In this document: positions 17,115 through 26,960 of the stretch, piece by piece | Position numbering within the stretch: the stretch's first letter is position 1 | Layout: every line of letters begins with the position of its first letter | Source of the DNA: Planococcus lenghuensis | Lineage (GTDB): Bacteria > Bacillota > Bacilli > Bacillales_A > Planococcaceae | NCBI RefSeq assembly: GCF_001999905.1 | Contig: NZ_CP019640.1 | Coordinates: 913,501 to 977,500, forward strand | Length of the DNA: 64,000 nucleotides | Direction: 5' to 3' | Position numbers and translations under genes: made by a program | The notes under the pieces: generated by a model | Database searches by the model: none | What the model saw: the letters and a program-made list of their open reading frames with translations, nothing else | Told to the model about the DNA's origin: nothing

Positions 17115-18593
17115 ATGACAGAACAAAAAAAACCGCCGTATGGTATGATCGCAATCCTGTTCACCGGTGCGTTTGTGGCTATTTTCACGCAGACACTGCT
17201 GAATGTTGCACTGCCTTCTATCATGGTGGAATTTGAAGTGGACGCTTCCACGGTTCAGTGGCTTGTTACAGGTTTCATGCTTGTAAACGGGATTCTGATA
17301 CCGGCAAGTGCGTTTTTTATCCAGCGTTTTACAAACCGGTCGATTTTTATAGCTGCGATGTCGCTGTTTGTGCTTGGTACACTAATCGCCGCCGTTGCGC
17401 CGGTATTCGCTGTCCTTCTCGCTGCGCGGATGATACAGGCAGCCGGAGCTGCGTTAATGATGCCACTTCTGATGAATGTCATGCTGGCGGCATTTCCGGT
17501 GGAACGCCGGGGATCAGCCATGGGTATTTTCGGCTTAGTGATGATTGTGGCACCGGCGATCGGCCCGACACTGTCAGGTTATATCATTGAACATTACTCA
17601 TGGCGGACGCTATTCATGATCGTATTGCCGATGGCACTTGTGCCGCTATTGCTCGGTATCTTCAAGATGAAGAATATCATGATCCAAAACCGGGAACTCA
17701 AGATTGACAGCCTGTCACTGGTGCTTTCAAGTATCGGTTTCGGCGGGCTGTTATATGGATTCAGTTCAGCCGCTGATTACGGATGGTCTAATCCGCTCGT
17801 TTACGGAACAATCGCTGCCGGCGTAGCAGGGCTTGTGCTATTTATCACCCGCCAGCTGAAACTGGCCGTGCCCATGCTCGATTTCCAGGTATATAAATAC
17901 CCTATGTTTGCTTTATCATCAGCCATTTCCATTGTGCTCTCCATTTCAATGTTTTCTGCAATGATTCTCATGCCGATCTATGTCCAGACCATTAAAGGGA
18001 TCTCGCCGATGGATTCCGGCCTGCTCATGCTGCCGGGGGCATTGATGATGGGAATCATGTCACCGATTACAGGCCGTCTGTTTGATAAATTCGGCGCTCG
18101 TATACTCGCGATGACCGGGCTTGCTATTGTTGTGCTATCCACATATTTTTTCAGCCAGCTGAGTCTTGAAACAACATACCTGCAGATCATGGGCATGTAT
18201 ACGATTCGGATGTTTGGTATCTCGATGGTCATGATGCCGATTATGACAAATGGCTTGAACCAGCTGTCACCAATGCTGAACCCGCATGGAGCTGCGATGA
18301 ATAACACCCTCCAGCAAGTATCAGGGGCAATTGGTTCAGCCCTGCTTATTACAGTGATGAATACGCGGGCAGAATCGGCTGGGGCTGATCTGCTTGCATC
18401 CGGCGCTGCACCTGAAACGATCATGAACCAGGCATTGCTGGAAGGTATCAATTACACATTCTTCGTCTCCACCTTCATCGCGATCGTTGCATTGGTTCTG
18501 ACGTCATTCGTCAAACGGGCAAAACCGGCTGTGGATGAAGATAACCGGGTCTTTACAGCAGAACCGGTCAATGAACCTGTTACCGAAGCGTAA
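17115..18593 (+). CDS. MFS multidrug efflux transporter, DHA2 (EmrB/QacA/LmrB) family
   Basis: 492 residues, predicted 14 membrane helices. Motif C-like APAIGPTLSGYI and the N-terminal TQTLLNVALPSIMVEF with WLVTGFMLVNGI are typical of DHA2 proton-driven drug exporters such as LmrB (lincomycin) and QacA. The ATG at 17115 follows GGAGG by 9 bases. The divergent TetR gene is the probable regulator. A hairpin with a T run follows the stop (18600-18629). Drug specificity cannot be predicted from sequence. Confidence 0.9.
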   Translation: MTEQKKPPYGMIAILFTGAFVAIFTQTLLNVALPSIMVEFEVDASTVQWLVTGFMLVNGILIPASAFFIQRFTNRSIFIAAMSLFVLGTLIAAVAPVFAVLLAARMIQAAGAALMMPLLMNVMLAAFPVERRGSAMGIFGLVMIVAPAIGPTLSGYIIEHYSWRTLFMIVLPMALVPLLLGIFKMKNIMIQNRELKIDSLSLVLSSIGFGGLLYGFSSAADYGWSNPLVYGTIAAGVAGLVLFITRQLKLAVPMLDFQVYKYPMFALSSAISIVLSISMFSAMILMPIYVQTIKGISPMDSGLLMLPGALMMGIMSPITGRLFDKFGARILAMTGLAIVVLSTYFFSQLSLETTYLQIMGMYTIRMFGISMVMMPIMTNGLNQLSPMLNPHGAAMNNTLQQVSGAIGSALLITVMNTRAESAGADLLASGAAPETIMNQALLEGINYTFFVSTFIAIVALVLTSFVKRAKPAVDEDNRVFTAEPVNEPVTEA

Positions 18594-18599
18594 TTACTG

Positions 18600-18629
18600 A
18601 AACGTCCCTTTCTGGGGGCGTTTTTTTCT
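18600..18629 (+). terminator. Terminator of the efflux gene
   Basis: Stem AAACGTCCC/GGGGCGTTT with a short loop and seven T. Confidence 0.8.
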
Positions 18630-18683
18630 TCTTTCAGCTGCAATATGATAAACTGAAGCTAGTGAAGAGAAGGTGGAATCGAA

Positions 18684-19844
18684 ATGAACGTAATTGATAA
18701 ATTAGCTATACAATGGCAGGAAAAATGGAAAAAGGCCGGTTTTGAACAGCCGCTTCCCGTACAAACTGAAATGATCCCGGAAATGCTGGCGGGCAATGAT
18801 ATCGTCGCCCAGTCACCGACAGGCTCAGGAAAAACATTGGCGTATGTGCTGCCTGTCTTGGAGCGGATCAATCCAGAGCGCCAGAACGTACAGGCAATGA
18901 TTGTCGCGCCGTCCCAGGAATTGGCGATGCAGATTGTCAACGTCGTCCGGGAGTGGACAGCAGAAACGGGAATAGACGTTGCCCAGCTGATCGGCGGCGC
19001 CAACGTGCAGCGCCAGATTGAAAAACTGAAGAAAAAACCGGCAATCGTCGTCGGTACACCCGGCCGGCTGAATGAACTGGTGAAAAGCAAGAAATTGAAA
19101 TTGCATGAAATCCGAATGATTGTGCTTGATGAAGGAGATCAGCTGCTGAGCCGGGAACACCGGGAAGCGATGCGGAACCTTATTGAAAAAACGCAGCACG
19201 ATCGCCAGCTCGTGCTTGTGTCTGCAACTGTTACGGAAGAGATCGAACTGGTTGCTGACCGGCTGATGAACCATCCGACAAGAATCCATATCACGCAGGA
19301 AGATCTGCCGGAGTTCGGAAAAGTTACACATTCTTTCGTCAAAATTGAAGAGCGGGATAAAACGGATATGCTGCGCCGTCTTGCTTATCTTAAAGGCATG
19401 AAAGGCTTGGCGTTTATCAATAATCTCGATCAGTTGCTGATGAAAGAAAATAAGCTTAATTACCGGGATGCAGGTGTTGTGGCACTTCATTCGGAAATGA
19501 AGAAGGAAGAGCGGAAGCAAGCGCTTGAAGCCTTCCATAGCGGTAAAGTGCCCATTCTGTTAGCAACGGACGTGGCGGCCCGGGGTCTCGATGTAGAAGG
19601 TGTGACCCATGTTATCCATGTGGATGTGCCGCAAACTCCTGAACAGTATTTGCACCGATCCGGCCGGACGGCAAGAGCGGGGGCGGACGGGGAAGCGTTG
19701 ACGCTTCTGTCTTACGCTGATGAACGGCAATATAAGCGCATTTCAAAAGAGCTGCCGGCCCGACCGGTTCAGAAAGTCTGGGACCGAGGCAATCTGATTG
19801 AAGGTTCATCTAAAACCATTGCTAAAAAGGGGAGCCGGAAATGA
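18684..19844 (+). CDS. DEAD-box RNA helicase, YfmL-like, with DEGD motif II
   Basis: 386 residues, the two RecA domains only, without an RNA-binding tail. Motifs: Q motif (PLPVQTEMIP), Walker A SPTGSGKT (44-51), PSQEL (Ia), TPGR (Ib), motif II VLDEGD (148-152), SAT (180-182), ATDVAARGLD (V) and HRSGRTARAG (VI). Size and layout resemble B. subtilis YfmL, which helps 50S ribosome assembly. The third residue of motif II is Gly rather than Ala; the catalytic Asp-Glu pair and the final Asp are intact. The stop overlaps the next start by four bases, so it is co-expressed with the aminopeptidase. Confidence 0.9.
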   Translation: MNVIDKLAIQWQEKWKKAGFEQPLPVQTEMIPEMLAGNDIVAQSPTGSGKTLAYVLPVLERINPERQNVQAMIVAPSQELAMQIVNVVREWTAETGIDVAQLIGGANVQRQIEKLKKKPAIVVGTPGRLNELVKSKKLKLHEIRMIVLDEGDQLLSREHREAMRNLIEKTQHDRQLVLVSATVTEEIELVADRLMNHPTRIHITQEDLPEFGKVTHSFVKIEERDKTDMLRRLAYLKGMKGLAFINNLDQLLMKENKLNYRDAGVVALHSEMKKEERKQALEAFHSGKVPILLATDVAARGLDVEGVTHVIHVDVPQTPEQYLHRSGRTARAGADGEALTLLSYADERQYKRISKELPARPVQKVWDRGNLIEGSSKTIAKKGSRK

Positions 19845-21070
19845 CATTTCAGGAAAAACTGGAACAATACGCAGAACTGACAGTCAAAGTAGGGATCAAT
19901 GTACAGGAAGGGCAAATCCTGCTGGTCAGTGCAACGACTGATACACTGGATTTTACTCGTCTCGTTGTCAAAAAAGCATACGAAGCGGGAGCGAAACGCG
20001 TACAAGTTAATTACACAGATCCGGTGCAGACCCGAATGCATTTTGAGCTGGCGCCCGATGAAGCATTCCGGGAATACCCGGAATGGTCCGTAGCCCAGCG
20101 CGATGAAGTGATTGAGACGGGCGGCGCATTTCTGTGGATCGATGCCGAAGACCCGGATTTGCTGACAGGTATTTCGCCGAAGCGGCTCTCGGACGCACAG
20201 AAAGCGGCAGGGAACGCGCTTGAGCGCTATCGTTCTGCAATTGTTTCCGATAAAGTGGCGTGGTCGATTGTGGCTGTTCCATCGCCGGAATGGGCAAGTA
20301 AAGTGTTCACGGGCTCGTCGGATGAGAAAGCTGTTGAAAAGCTGTGGGAAGCGATCTTCAAAATAGTCCGGATCGGTGAAGGCGACGCAGTTGCGAAATG
20401 GAAGGACCATATTGCAACATTGGAGACAAAAGCGGCCGCACTGAACGATAAACGGTACAAGAAGCTGCATTACCGGGCACCAGGCACCGATTTGACAGTT
20501 GAGCTTCCAGATAAACATATTTGGACGACCGGTGCTGCAAAGACACCTGCAGGCATACCTTTCATTGCGAATATGCCGACAGAAGAAGTCTATACAGTAC
20601 CGCTGAAGCATGGCGTGAACGGGCATGTCACCAATACTAAACCGCTCGTATATCAAGGAAATGAAATCGATGGATTCACGCTGACATTCGATGGCGGGAA
20701 AATCATCAAGGCAGAAGCCCGTAAAGGCCAGGAATTATTGGATGAGATGATCGTTTCGGATGAAGGCGCTGCCTATCTTGGAGAAGTGGCATTGGTGCCG
20801 CACCGATCACCGATTTCAGATTCCGGCATTATTTTCTACAATACATTATTTGATGAAAATGCATCGAATCACCTGGCAATCGGTGATTCCTATCCGACCT
20901 GTGTGGAAGGTGCACGCGGACTTGAACGCAGTGAGTTGCAGGGAATCGGGTTGAATACGTCGATTGTGCACGAAGATTTCATGATCGGCAGTGCAGAAAT
21001 GGATATAGACGGGATTCTGGCAGACGGCACAGCAGAGCCGATATTCAGAAGTGGCAGCTGGGCGTTTTAA
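19841..21070 (+). CDS. M29 family metallo-aminopeptidase (AmpS/PepS), copy 1
   Basis: 409 residues. Broad-specificity leucyl-type aminopeptidase with a two-metal site. It shows the family signatures YRAPGTDLTVELP, NMPTEEVYT, YLGEVALVPHRSPISDSG, NTLFDENASNHLAIG and the C-terminal DFMIGSAEMDIDGI, which hold the conserved Glu, His, Tyr and Asp ligands. The start overlaps the helicase stop (ATGA) and a GDSL hydrolase gene starts 13 bases after its stop, so a three-gene operon is likely. A paralogue of nearly equal length lies at 32056-33288. Confidence 0.93.
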   Translation: MTFQEKLEQYAELTVKVGINVQEGQILLVSATTDTLDFTRLVVKKAYEAGAKRVQVNYTDPVQTRMHFELAPDEAFREYPEWSVAQRDEVIETGGAFLWIDAEDPDLLTGISPKRLSDAQKAAGNALERYRSAIVSDKVAWSIVAVPSPEWASKVFTGSSDEKAVEKLWEAIFKIVRIGEGDAVAKWKDHIATLETKAAALNDKRYKKLHYRAPGTDLTVELPDKHIWTTGAAKTPAGIPFIANMPTEEVYTVPLKHGVNGHVTNTKPLVYQGNEIDGFTLTFDGGKIIKAEARKGQELLDEMIVSDEGAAYLGEVALVPHRSPISDSGIIFYNTLFDENASNHLAIGDSYPTCVEGARGLERSELQGIGLNTSIVHEDFMIGSAEMDIDGILADGTAEPIFRSGSWAF

Positions 21071-21082
21071 GGAGTGAGGAGT

Positions 21083-21979
21083 TTGAAAAAAGTTTTACCT
21101 GCAGCACTGGCGGCATTCATGCTCACATCAACCGGAGTGCCGGCTGGCGCAGAGACGACAGAACCTGCAGCATATGTGGCGATCGGTGATTCACTCGCAG
21201 CCGGTCAGACACCGGATCAGGCGATCGATGCCGGATATGCAGACCTGATCGCACAGGAGCTGATGCGTAATCAGCCAGTCGCATTTTATACGAAAGACTT
21301 AGCTTTTCCCGGCTTAGCGGCAGGTGATGTGCTGGAGCGGATAGAGTCGGATGAAGCGCAAGATGTATTAAGTAAAGCCAACCTGATTACAGTTTCAGCC
21401 GGTGCCAACGATTTATTGCGGCTCGTGCAGGCTGACCCGGCCACCGGTGCCATCACATTCGACCAACTGACGGCCAATTTCGTCTTAAATAACGCCCGTG
21501 AACAGATTGAACTGCTGCTGGCAGAACTCGCAGAACAGGCACCGCAGGCAGACATCTATGTCATGGGTTATTACTTCCCGTATCCACACGCCAATGACCT
21601 TCAAAAGCCGGGACTGGTAAAACAGCTTGAACTGTTGAATGTTATTCTTGAACAAGAAGCGATCGATGCCGGGGCAGTGTTCGTCCCGGTCGCCGAGGCG
21701 TTCGGCACAGAAGCGGTGACGGAAATTCCCAACCCGGCTGACGTGCATCCAACGGTTACCGGCTATCAGAAAATGGCGAATGCTTTCTTTGATCAGTATA
21801 AATCCGCCTGGCAAGTGGAAGCGGAAGAATTGCCACAGCCGGCACCGGTAACGTTTGAAGAGCTCCGGGAGCAGCGGGATCAACAGGAACAGCAGAAGTC
21901 TGCAGCGCAACCCACCGACCCTGTCAGAGAAGCAGAATTAGATACACTGGCTCTGTCAAAACCCCGGATATTTTTATGA
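21083..21979 (+). CDS. Secreted SGNH/GDSL-family hydrolase
   Basis: About 298 residues. Signal peptide (KKVLPAALAAFMLTSTGVPAGA), then an SGNH hydrolase with block I GDSLAAG (Ser about 37), block III SAGANDLL and block V ADVHPTVTGYQ (Asp-x-x-His). Such proteins are lipases or esterases acting outside the cell. The C-terminal 60 residues are Glu/Gln-rich and end abruptly in SKPRIFL; a different frame continues open past the stop, so a small frameshift near 21955-21965 is possible. TTG 21083 has GGAG 8 bases upstream; GTG 21074 is the alternative. Confidence 0.85.
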   Translation: MKKVLPAALAAFMLTSTGVPAGAETTEPAAYVAIGDSLAAGQTPDQAIDAGYADLIAQELMRNQPVAFYTKDLAFPGLAAGDVLERIESDEAQDVLSKANLITVSAGANDLLRLVQADPATGAITFDQLTANFVLNNAREQIELLLAELAEQAPQADIYVMGYYFPYPHANDLQKPGLVKQLELLNVILEQEAIDAGAVFVPVAEAFGTEAVTEIPNPADVHPTVTGYQKMANAFFDQYKSAWQVEAEELPQPAPVTFEELREQRDQQEQQKSAAQPTDPVREAELDTLALSKPRIFL

Positions 21980-22075
21980 AGATAAAGGCTGGCAAAATGG
22001 ATTTTTCATTATCAGCATCCTGCCCAGCTGTTTTGACCAAAATTTGCTAAACACGATTATGGCCTATCCACACAG

Positions 22076-22114
22076 AAAAGCCGCACCGGTAAACTATAAC
22101 CGGTGCGGCTTTTT
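22076..22114. terminator. Bidirectional terminator
   Basis: Stem GCCGCACCGGT/ACCGGTGCGGC flanked by A and T runs, between the convergent GDSL hydrolase gene and a small basic protein gene. Confidence 0.9.
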
Positions 22115-22120
22115 GACGAT

Positions 22121-22267
22121 TCAGTGACTTCTTGGATTTGCAGGACGAGGACGTGCCGCTGGGTCGGTTTTCCCTGACCGTTTTCGTTTGTTCAACGCCT
22201 TTTTCACAATTGGATATGCAATCGGACCGTATTTCATAGCTGTTTTCATTAATCGTTTTAGTTTCAT
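22121..22267 (-). CDS. Small basic protein of unknown function
   Basis: 48 residues: MKLKRLMKTAMKYGPIAYPI, then a Lys/Arg-rich segment and a Pro/Arg-rich tail. ATG 22267 is supported by GGAGAG 8 bases upstream. I do not recognise a family; the repeated Lys and Arg suggest nucleic acid or membrane surface contact. The frame is open further upstream but without a start signal. Confidence 0.6.
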   Translation of the reverse strand: MKLKRLMKTAMKYGPIAYPIVKKALNKRKRSGKTDPAARPRPANPRSH

Positions 22268-22336
22268 AGAAGAATCTCTCCATTCATTTATGATCTTATT
22301 GGTATGTTTCCCGCGGAGAGATGTTGGCAAACATGC

Positions 22337-23413
22337 TTAGGACTCCAGTGCGTGAGCGACAAGAATATCCCTGTAATCTTCCACACTTGAAATTGAGACA
22401 TACTCGGCGTTCCCATGCCAATCATCACCGGCTGGTCCGAATTCGATTGCTCCTTCACCGCCTTCGATGGCAGCTGCATAGTAACGGGTATCGGCAGCGC
22501 CATGCTGGCCGAAGAGAACGGGTTCGGTATCTGTCTCCTGACGAATAATCTCCTGAAGCCGTGCAATATATGGATGGGTGTTAGAAGTCACAAGAGCTGG
22601 TGTAGAGCCGCTCGCTGAGTATTCCATATCGAGGTTCAGCTGATCGCCCAAATCCCGCATCTGCCGCTCGATCTCTTGGGGATCCTGGGTTGGCAGAAAC
22701 CGGATATCGTACGACATGTAACATAGTTCAGGAACTACGTTATACCGGTCTCCTGCGTTGATTTTTGCCAGATTCACTGATGGCTTATCGTAGTACTCAG
22801 AAGATTCCTTAGTGAAAGGCAAGTCCTGTAAGGCGGTATGGTACTTCATAGCCGCTTCGATGGCATTTATGCCTTCCCATGGCCGGCTTCCGTGTGCCGG
22901 TTTTCCTTTAAAAGTCATGTCCATGTGGATGATCCCTTTTGATTGCAGGCCGATCTTCAAACGGGTCGGTTCACCTGCGATGATAAAATCACCGGTGTAG
23001 CCCTGAGAAACGAGCCATTCAGATGTATGGTGTCCGCCGATCTCTTCGTCGGTCACAATGTGCAGCTGGACGATGCGTTCAAGTTTCGTCTCATCGAGAT
23101 CGATAAACGCCTGCATCATTGCTGCAACACCAGCTTTCATATCGGCAGCTCCGCGTCCATACATCCGGTCCCCCTCCACCAACGGTGCAAACTGCTCTTT
23201 GTGCCCTGGCACGACATCAACATGGCCATTCCAGATAATGGTCTCACTTCCTTTGCCTTTCGAGGCTGTCAGCATGAGATATCCCAGATTATCATGGAGT
23301 TGAACATCCGCACCGCGTTCCTCGAGCCAACTGGCGCAATAACGCAATGCATCGTTAGCGCCTTCTTTCGTATCACTTTTGAACTTAATCAATTCCTTCA
23401 ACAATTCAATCAT
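22337..23413 (-). CDS. M20 family metallopeptidase (ArgE/DapE/ACY1-type)
   Basis: 358 residues. Two-zinc deacylase with NGHVDVVPG (first ligand His), YGRGAADMKAG (bridging Asp), VTDEEIGG (catalytic Glu and ligand), GEPTRLKIG and FGQHGAADTRYY near the C-terminus. The family covers acetylornithine deacetylase, succinyl-diaminopimelate desuccinylase and related enzymes; no arg or dap gene is nearby, so the substrate is open. AAAGGAG lies 9 bases before the ATG. It is divergent from the thiamine riboswitch-thiT unit. Confidence 0.88.
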   Translation of the reverse strand: MIELLKELIKFKSDTKEGANDALRYCASWLEERGADVQLHDNLGYLMLTASKGKGSETIIWNGHVDVVPGHKEQFAPLVEGDRMYGRGAADMKAGVAAMMQAFIDLDETKLERIVQLHIVTDEEIGGHHTSEWLVSQGYTGDFIIAGEPTRLKIGLQSKGIIHMDMTFKGKPAHGSRPWEGINAIEAAMKYHTALQDLPFTKESSEYYDKPSVNLAKINAGDRYNVVPELCYMSYDIRFLPTQDPQEIERQMRDLGDQLNLDMEYSASGSTPALVTSNTHPYIARLQEIIRQETDTEPVLFGQHGAADTRYYAAAIEGGEGAIEFGPAGDDWHGNAEYVSISSVEDYRDILVAHALES

Positions 23414-23535
23414 TTCAATAGTCTCCTTTCTGATCGCTTCTATTCTATTCCTTTACCCATGATGCACGACAGGAAACTGCGTTGCAACCGATGGGGGAGT
23501 CGTGTACAATATATAATGTAATTGAATAATAGTGC

Positions 23536-23625
23536 ACCACAAGGGGAGCATTTTGCTGAGAGTGAACATTTTGTTCTGACCCTTTGAACCTGTAAGTTAA
23601 TGCTTGCGCAGGGATGTGGACGGAA
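23536..23625 (+). ncRNA. TPP (thiamine pyrophosphate) riboswitch
   Basis: Matches the THI-element consensus: GGGGAGC then GCTGAGA (23543-23562), ACCCTTTGAACCTG (about 23579-23592), GTTAATGC (about 23596-23603) and GCGCAGGGA (about 23606-23614). A terminator follows at 23638, and the thiamine transporter gene thiT is downstream, as expected for transcriptional control: bound TPP would favour termination. Confidence 0.95.
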
Positions 23626-23637
23626 ATGAGACCTTTA

Positions 23638-23670
23638 CCGGTGTCAGGCTCTGTCCTGACGCCGTTTTTG
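23638..23670 (+). terminator. Expression-platform terminator of the TPP riboswitch
   Basis: Stem CGGTGTCAGG/CCTGACGCCG with one G-T pair, loop CTCTGT, then TTTTT. It lies between the aptamer and the thiT ribosome binding site. Confidence 0.88.
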
Positions 23671-23719
23671 TATTTCCAGTTCTGGCGGCCTTTTGTTGGT
23701 GCAAAAGGAGGAGTTTGTT

Positions 23720-24292
23720 GTGAGGAATAAAAAGACATTAGTGTTGATGGAAATCGCCATTTTTGGGGCGCTTGCCTTTGTGCTCGATTTCATTGCATTC
23801 AAGATGCCGCAGGGCGGATCGGTGAGTCTGGTGATGATTCCGCTTGTGCTAATGACATTCAGACGGGGGATCGGCGCTGGAATTGCGACCGGTTTGCTGG
23901 TCGGGCTGCTGCAAATACTGGCAGGACCGTCTGTAGCGCCATTGACATTCGGATTCGTCGTCATGCAGGTCATCCTGGATTATCTGCTTGCTTATGCAGT
24001 GGTCGGATTCGCCGGTGTCATGCGCGGGATGTATCTGAAGGGCCTGAAAGCGGAGAAAAAAGGGAAGATGGTGGCGGCTGTTGTTATCGGCACGCTGATC
24101 GCATCGATTCTTCGCTACCTGGTGCATGTCACCACGGGTTATCTGTTTTTCGGCATGTACGCGGAAGGCAATCCGCTCGTTTACTCAATTGTCTATAATG
24201 CAACCTACATGATCCCGCTCTTTTTGCTCACGGCTGCTGTCTGTTCTGTTCTGTTCATCACGGCTCCGCGCCTGACAAACCCGGAACTCTGA
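23720..24292 (+). CDS. thiT: ThiT, thiamine-specific S component of an ECF transporter
   Basis: 190 residues, six membrane helices, Trp/aromatic positions and the sequence pattern of YuaJ/ThiT (LMEIAIFGALAFVLDFIAFK, MPQGGSVSLVMIPLVLMTFRRG, TGYLFFG near the C-terminus). It binds thiamine and needs the shared EcfAAT module encoded elsewhere. The upstream TPP riboswitch supports the assignment. GTG 23720 is 8 bases after AGGAGG; the frame is open to 23693. Confidence 0.95.
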   Translation: MRNKKTLVLMEIAIFGALAFVLDFIAFKMPQGGSVSLVMIPLVLMTFRRGIGAGIATGLLVGLLQILAGPSVAPLTFGFVVMQVILDYLLAYAVVGFAGVMRGMYLKGLKAEKKGKMVAAVVIGTLIASILRYLVHVTTGYLFFGMYAEGNPLVYSIVYNATYMIPLFLLTAAVCSVLFITAPRLTNPEL

Positions 24293-24350
24293 CCCGCGGA
24301 TTCTCTTATGGTATAGTAAATAGAGAATTTTGCTGAAAGAAGGGTATTAG

Positions 24351-25103
<753 letters not shown>

Positions 25104-25151
25104 TAGTCTTCCGGTCAGTATCGACTATCGGTTAATTGCACATTTCGACGG

Positions 25152-25182
25152 ACACCCGCTCAAGTGAAGCGGGTGTTTTTTT
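25152..25182 (+). terminator. Terminator of map
   Basis: Stem ACACCCGCT/AGCGGGTGT with loop CAAGTGA, then a T run. Confidence 0.88.
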
Positions 25183-25206
25183 AATGCTGAAAAGTCGTTT
25201 TGAATG

Positions 25207-25235
25207 TTGCCTTATTAAGTGATATGCGATATATT
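25207..25235 (+). promoter_or_regulatory. Promoter of the GntR regulator gene, leaderless geometry
   Basis: -35 TTGCCT (25207-25212), 17-bp spacer, -10 TATATT (25230-25235). Only 6 bases separate the -10 from the ATG at 25242, so the transcript would start at or within a base of the start codon. Confidence 0.5.
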
Positions 25236-25241
25236 GCTTTC

Positions 25242-25895
25242 ATGAATAAAAAACTAATTAAACCGATAAAAAGACTGTCGCTTAGAGATGAAGTTTACCA
25301 AACCTTGAAGAAATCCATCATCAATATGGAATTGGAGCCGAATGAGCGCTTAAATGACAAGGAGCTGGCGCAGCAATTCGGAATCAGCCGCACTCCTGTC
25401 AGGGAAGCGCTAAAGCGACTGGAAGACGAAGGGCTCATTGAATCGCTCCCGGGATCTTCAACTCGAGTAGCGCCATTGAAACCGGAAGAGGCAAAGCATG
25501 CATTTGTTGTCATTGCAGCGTTGCATGCCTTGGCGACGCAGCTTGCCGGTTCCTTGATAACGGAAAGGCATATTGACGAGCTGGAACGGAGCAATCATGA
25601 GTTAAAGCTGGCTATTGATGAAGGGGACATTGCGGGAGCGATCGCAGCGGATGAAGCTTTTCACAAGGTTTTTTTGAATCTGGCAGGCAATCCGGAAATT
25701 TCTCTTGCATTGGAACGGATCTCACCTAAAATTCAGCGACTGGAAATGGCTCAATTTACTGCAGTGAGAGGGAGGGGTTCTACAGAGCGGCACCAGGAAA
25801 TAATTTGTGCCTTCAAAGAAGGGAATCACGAACGTGCAGCCCGGCTTGTTGAAGAAAATTGGCTCAGTCTTGGTGAACTGCTGACGGAGGAGTAA
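25242..25895 (+). CDS. GntR-family regulator, FadR/FCD subgroup
   Basis: 217 residues. N-terminal winged helix (SLRDEVYQTLKKSI, then QQFGISRTPVREALKRLEDE) and a C-terminal all-helical FCD-type ligand domain (ADEAFHKVFLNLAGNPE, ERHQEIICAFKEGNHERAARLVEENW). FCD domains bind organic acids or amino acids, often with a metal. No ribosome binding site precedes the ATG; see the leaderless promoter. The downstream drug/metabolite exporter gene, 18 bases after the stop, is the probable target or partner. Confidence 0.88.
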   Translation: MNKKLIKPIKRLSLRDEVYQTLKKSIINMELEPNERLNDKELAQQFGISRTPVREALKRLEDEGLIESLPGSSTRVAPLKPEEAKHAFVVIAALHALATQLAGSLITERHIDELERSNHELKLAIDEGDIAGAIAADEAFHKVFLNLAGNPEISLALERISPKIQRLEMAQFTAVRGRGSTERHQEIICAFKEGNHERAARLVEENWLSLGELLTEE

Positions 25896-25913
25896 GGGGA
25901 AGGAGGATGAAAT

Positions 25914-26897
25914 TTGAAACCGATTTTGATTGGTATTTGTGCCGCCTTCTTTTTTGCTGTTACCTTTGTTTTAAATGCATCTATGGAGTTAGCCGGGGGC
26001 AGTTGGATCTGGAGTGCCTCCCTCCGGTATATATTCATGGTTCCGTTTCTTGTCCTTATTGTTGCACTGCGCAAAAATCTGAAGCCGCTTCTGCGTGAAA
26101 TGAGAAAACAGCCGGGGCAGTGGATGCTTTGGGGGTTCGTCGGTTTCGGGCTCTTTTATGCGCCACTTTGTTTCGCGGCTGCCTATTCACCTGGCTGGCT
26201 GATTGCAGGGTCTTGGCAAATCACAATTGTATCCGGAGCGTTACTGGCACCGCTATTCCTTGAGACGCGACTTACAGCAGCGGGACCACTCCGAGCGAGA
26301 GGGGAAATCCCGGTTAAAGGGCTTGTTATGTCACTGATCATTTTAGCTGGAATCATACTCATGCAGGCTGAATATGCCACGCATTTATCTTTTGATCATA
26401 TGCTGTTAGGTGTGGTTCCGGTCTTGCTCGCATCGTTTGCTTACCCGTTGGGAAACCGTAAAATGATGGATGTATGCAAGGGGCGGTTGGATGCTTACCA
26501 GCGGGTGCTTGGGATGACGATCGCAAGTCTGCCGTTCTGGTTCCTGCTTGCTGCTTACGGCTTTATGACAATTGGAATGCCGAGCGGCGGCCAAATGTTT
26601 CAGACGTTTCTGGTTGCGCTTTTTTCAGGGGTCGTTGCGACTGTCCTCTTTTTTATGGCGACCGATATGGTAAGAGGGAATATGCAAAAATTGGCTGCTG
26701 TTGAGGCAACTCAGTCAATGGAGGTCCTGTTTGCGCTGGCAGGAGAGTTGCTTCTGCTCTCAATCCCGTATCCTTCTCCATTGGCATGGACAGGTATTCT
26801 TGTCGTGATTCTGGGTATGGTTCTCCACAGTCTGGTATCAAACAGCAAATCAGAAATTCCTGCGATAAATGGGGCAGTGGATATGGCCGGAAAATAA
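25914..26897 (+). CDS. DMT-superfamily efflux transporter (multidrug-type, about 10 TM)
   Basis: 327 residues, ten hydrophobic spans in two halves. The start MKPILIGICAAFFFAVTFVLN and GGSWIWSASLRYIFM match the EmrE-like 'multidrug resistance efflux transporter' group. TTG 25914 has GGAAGGAGG 8 bases upstream. It follows the GntR gene by 18 bases and so is likely co-transcribed. Substrate unknown. Confidence 0.82.
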   Translation: MKPILIGICAAFFFAVTFVLNASMELAGGSWIWSASLRYIFMVPFLVLIVALRKNLKPLLREMRKQPGQWMLWGFVGFGLFYAPLCFAAAYSPGWLIAGSWQITIVSGALLAPLFLETRLTAAGPLRARGEIPVKGLVMSLIILAGIILMQAEYATHLSFDHMLLGVVPVLLASFAYPLGNRKMMDVCKGRLDAYQRVLGMTIASLPFWFLLAAYGFMTIGMPSGGQMFQTFLVALFSGVVATVLFFMATDMVRGNMQKLAAVEATQSMEVLFALAGELLLLSIPYPSPLAWTGILVVILGMVLHSLVSNSKSEIPAINGAVDMAGK

Positions 26898-26960
26898 ACC
26901 GATAACAACAGTATGCGCCAACCCTGTTAATTTTCTTAATATAAGGCTCTGTTAAAGAAC

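Noticed and set aside
19769..20656. 295-codon minus-strand open frame
   Set aside because: Shadow of the M29 aminopeptidase gene; no ribosome binding site or domain.
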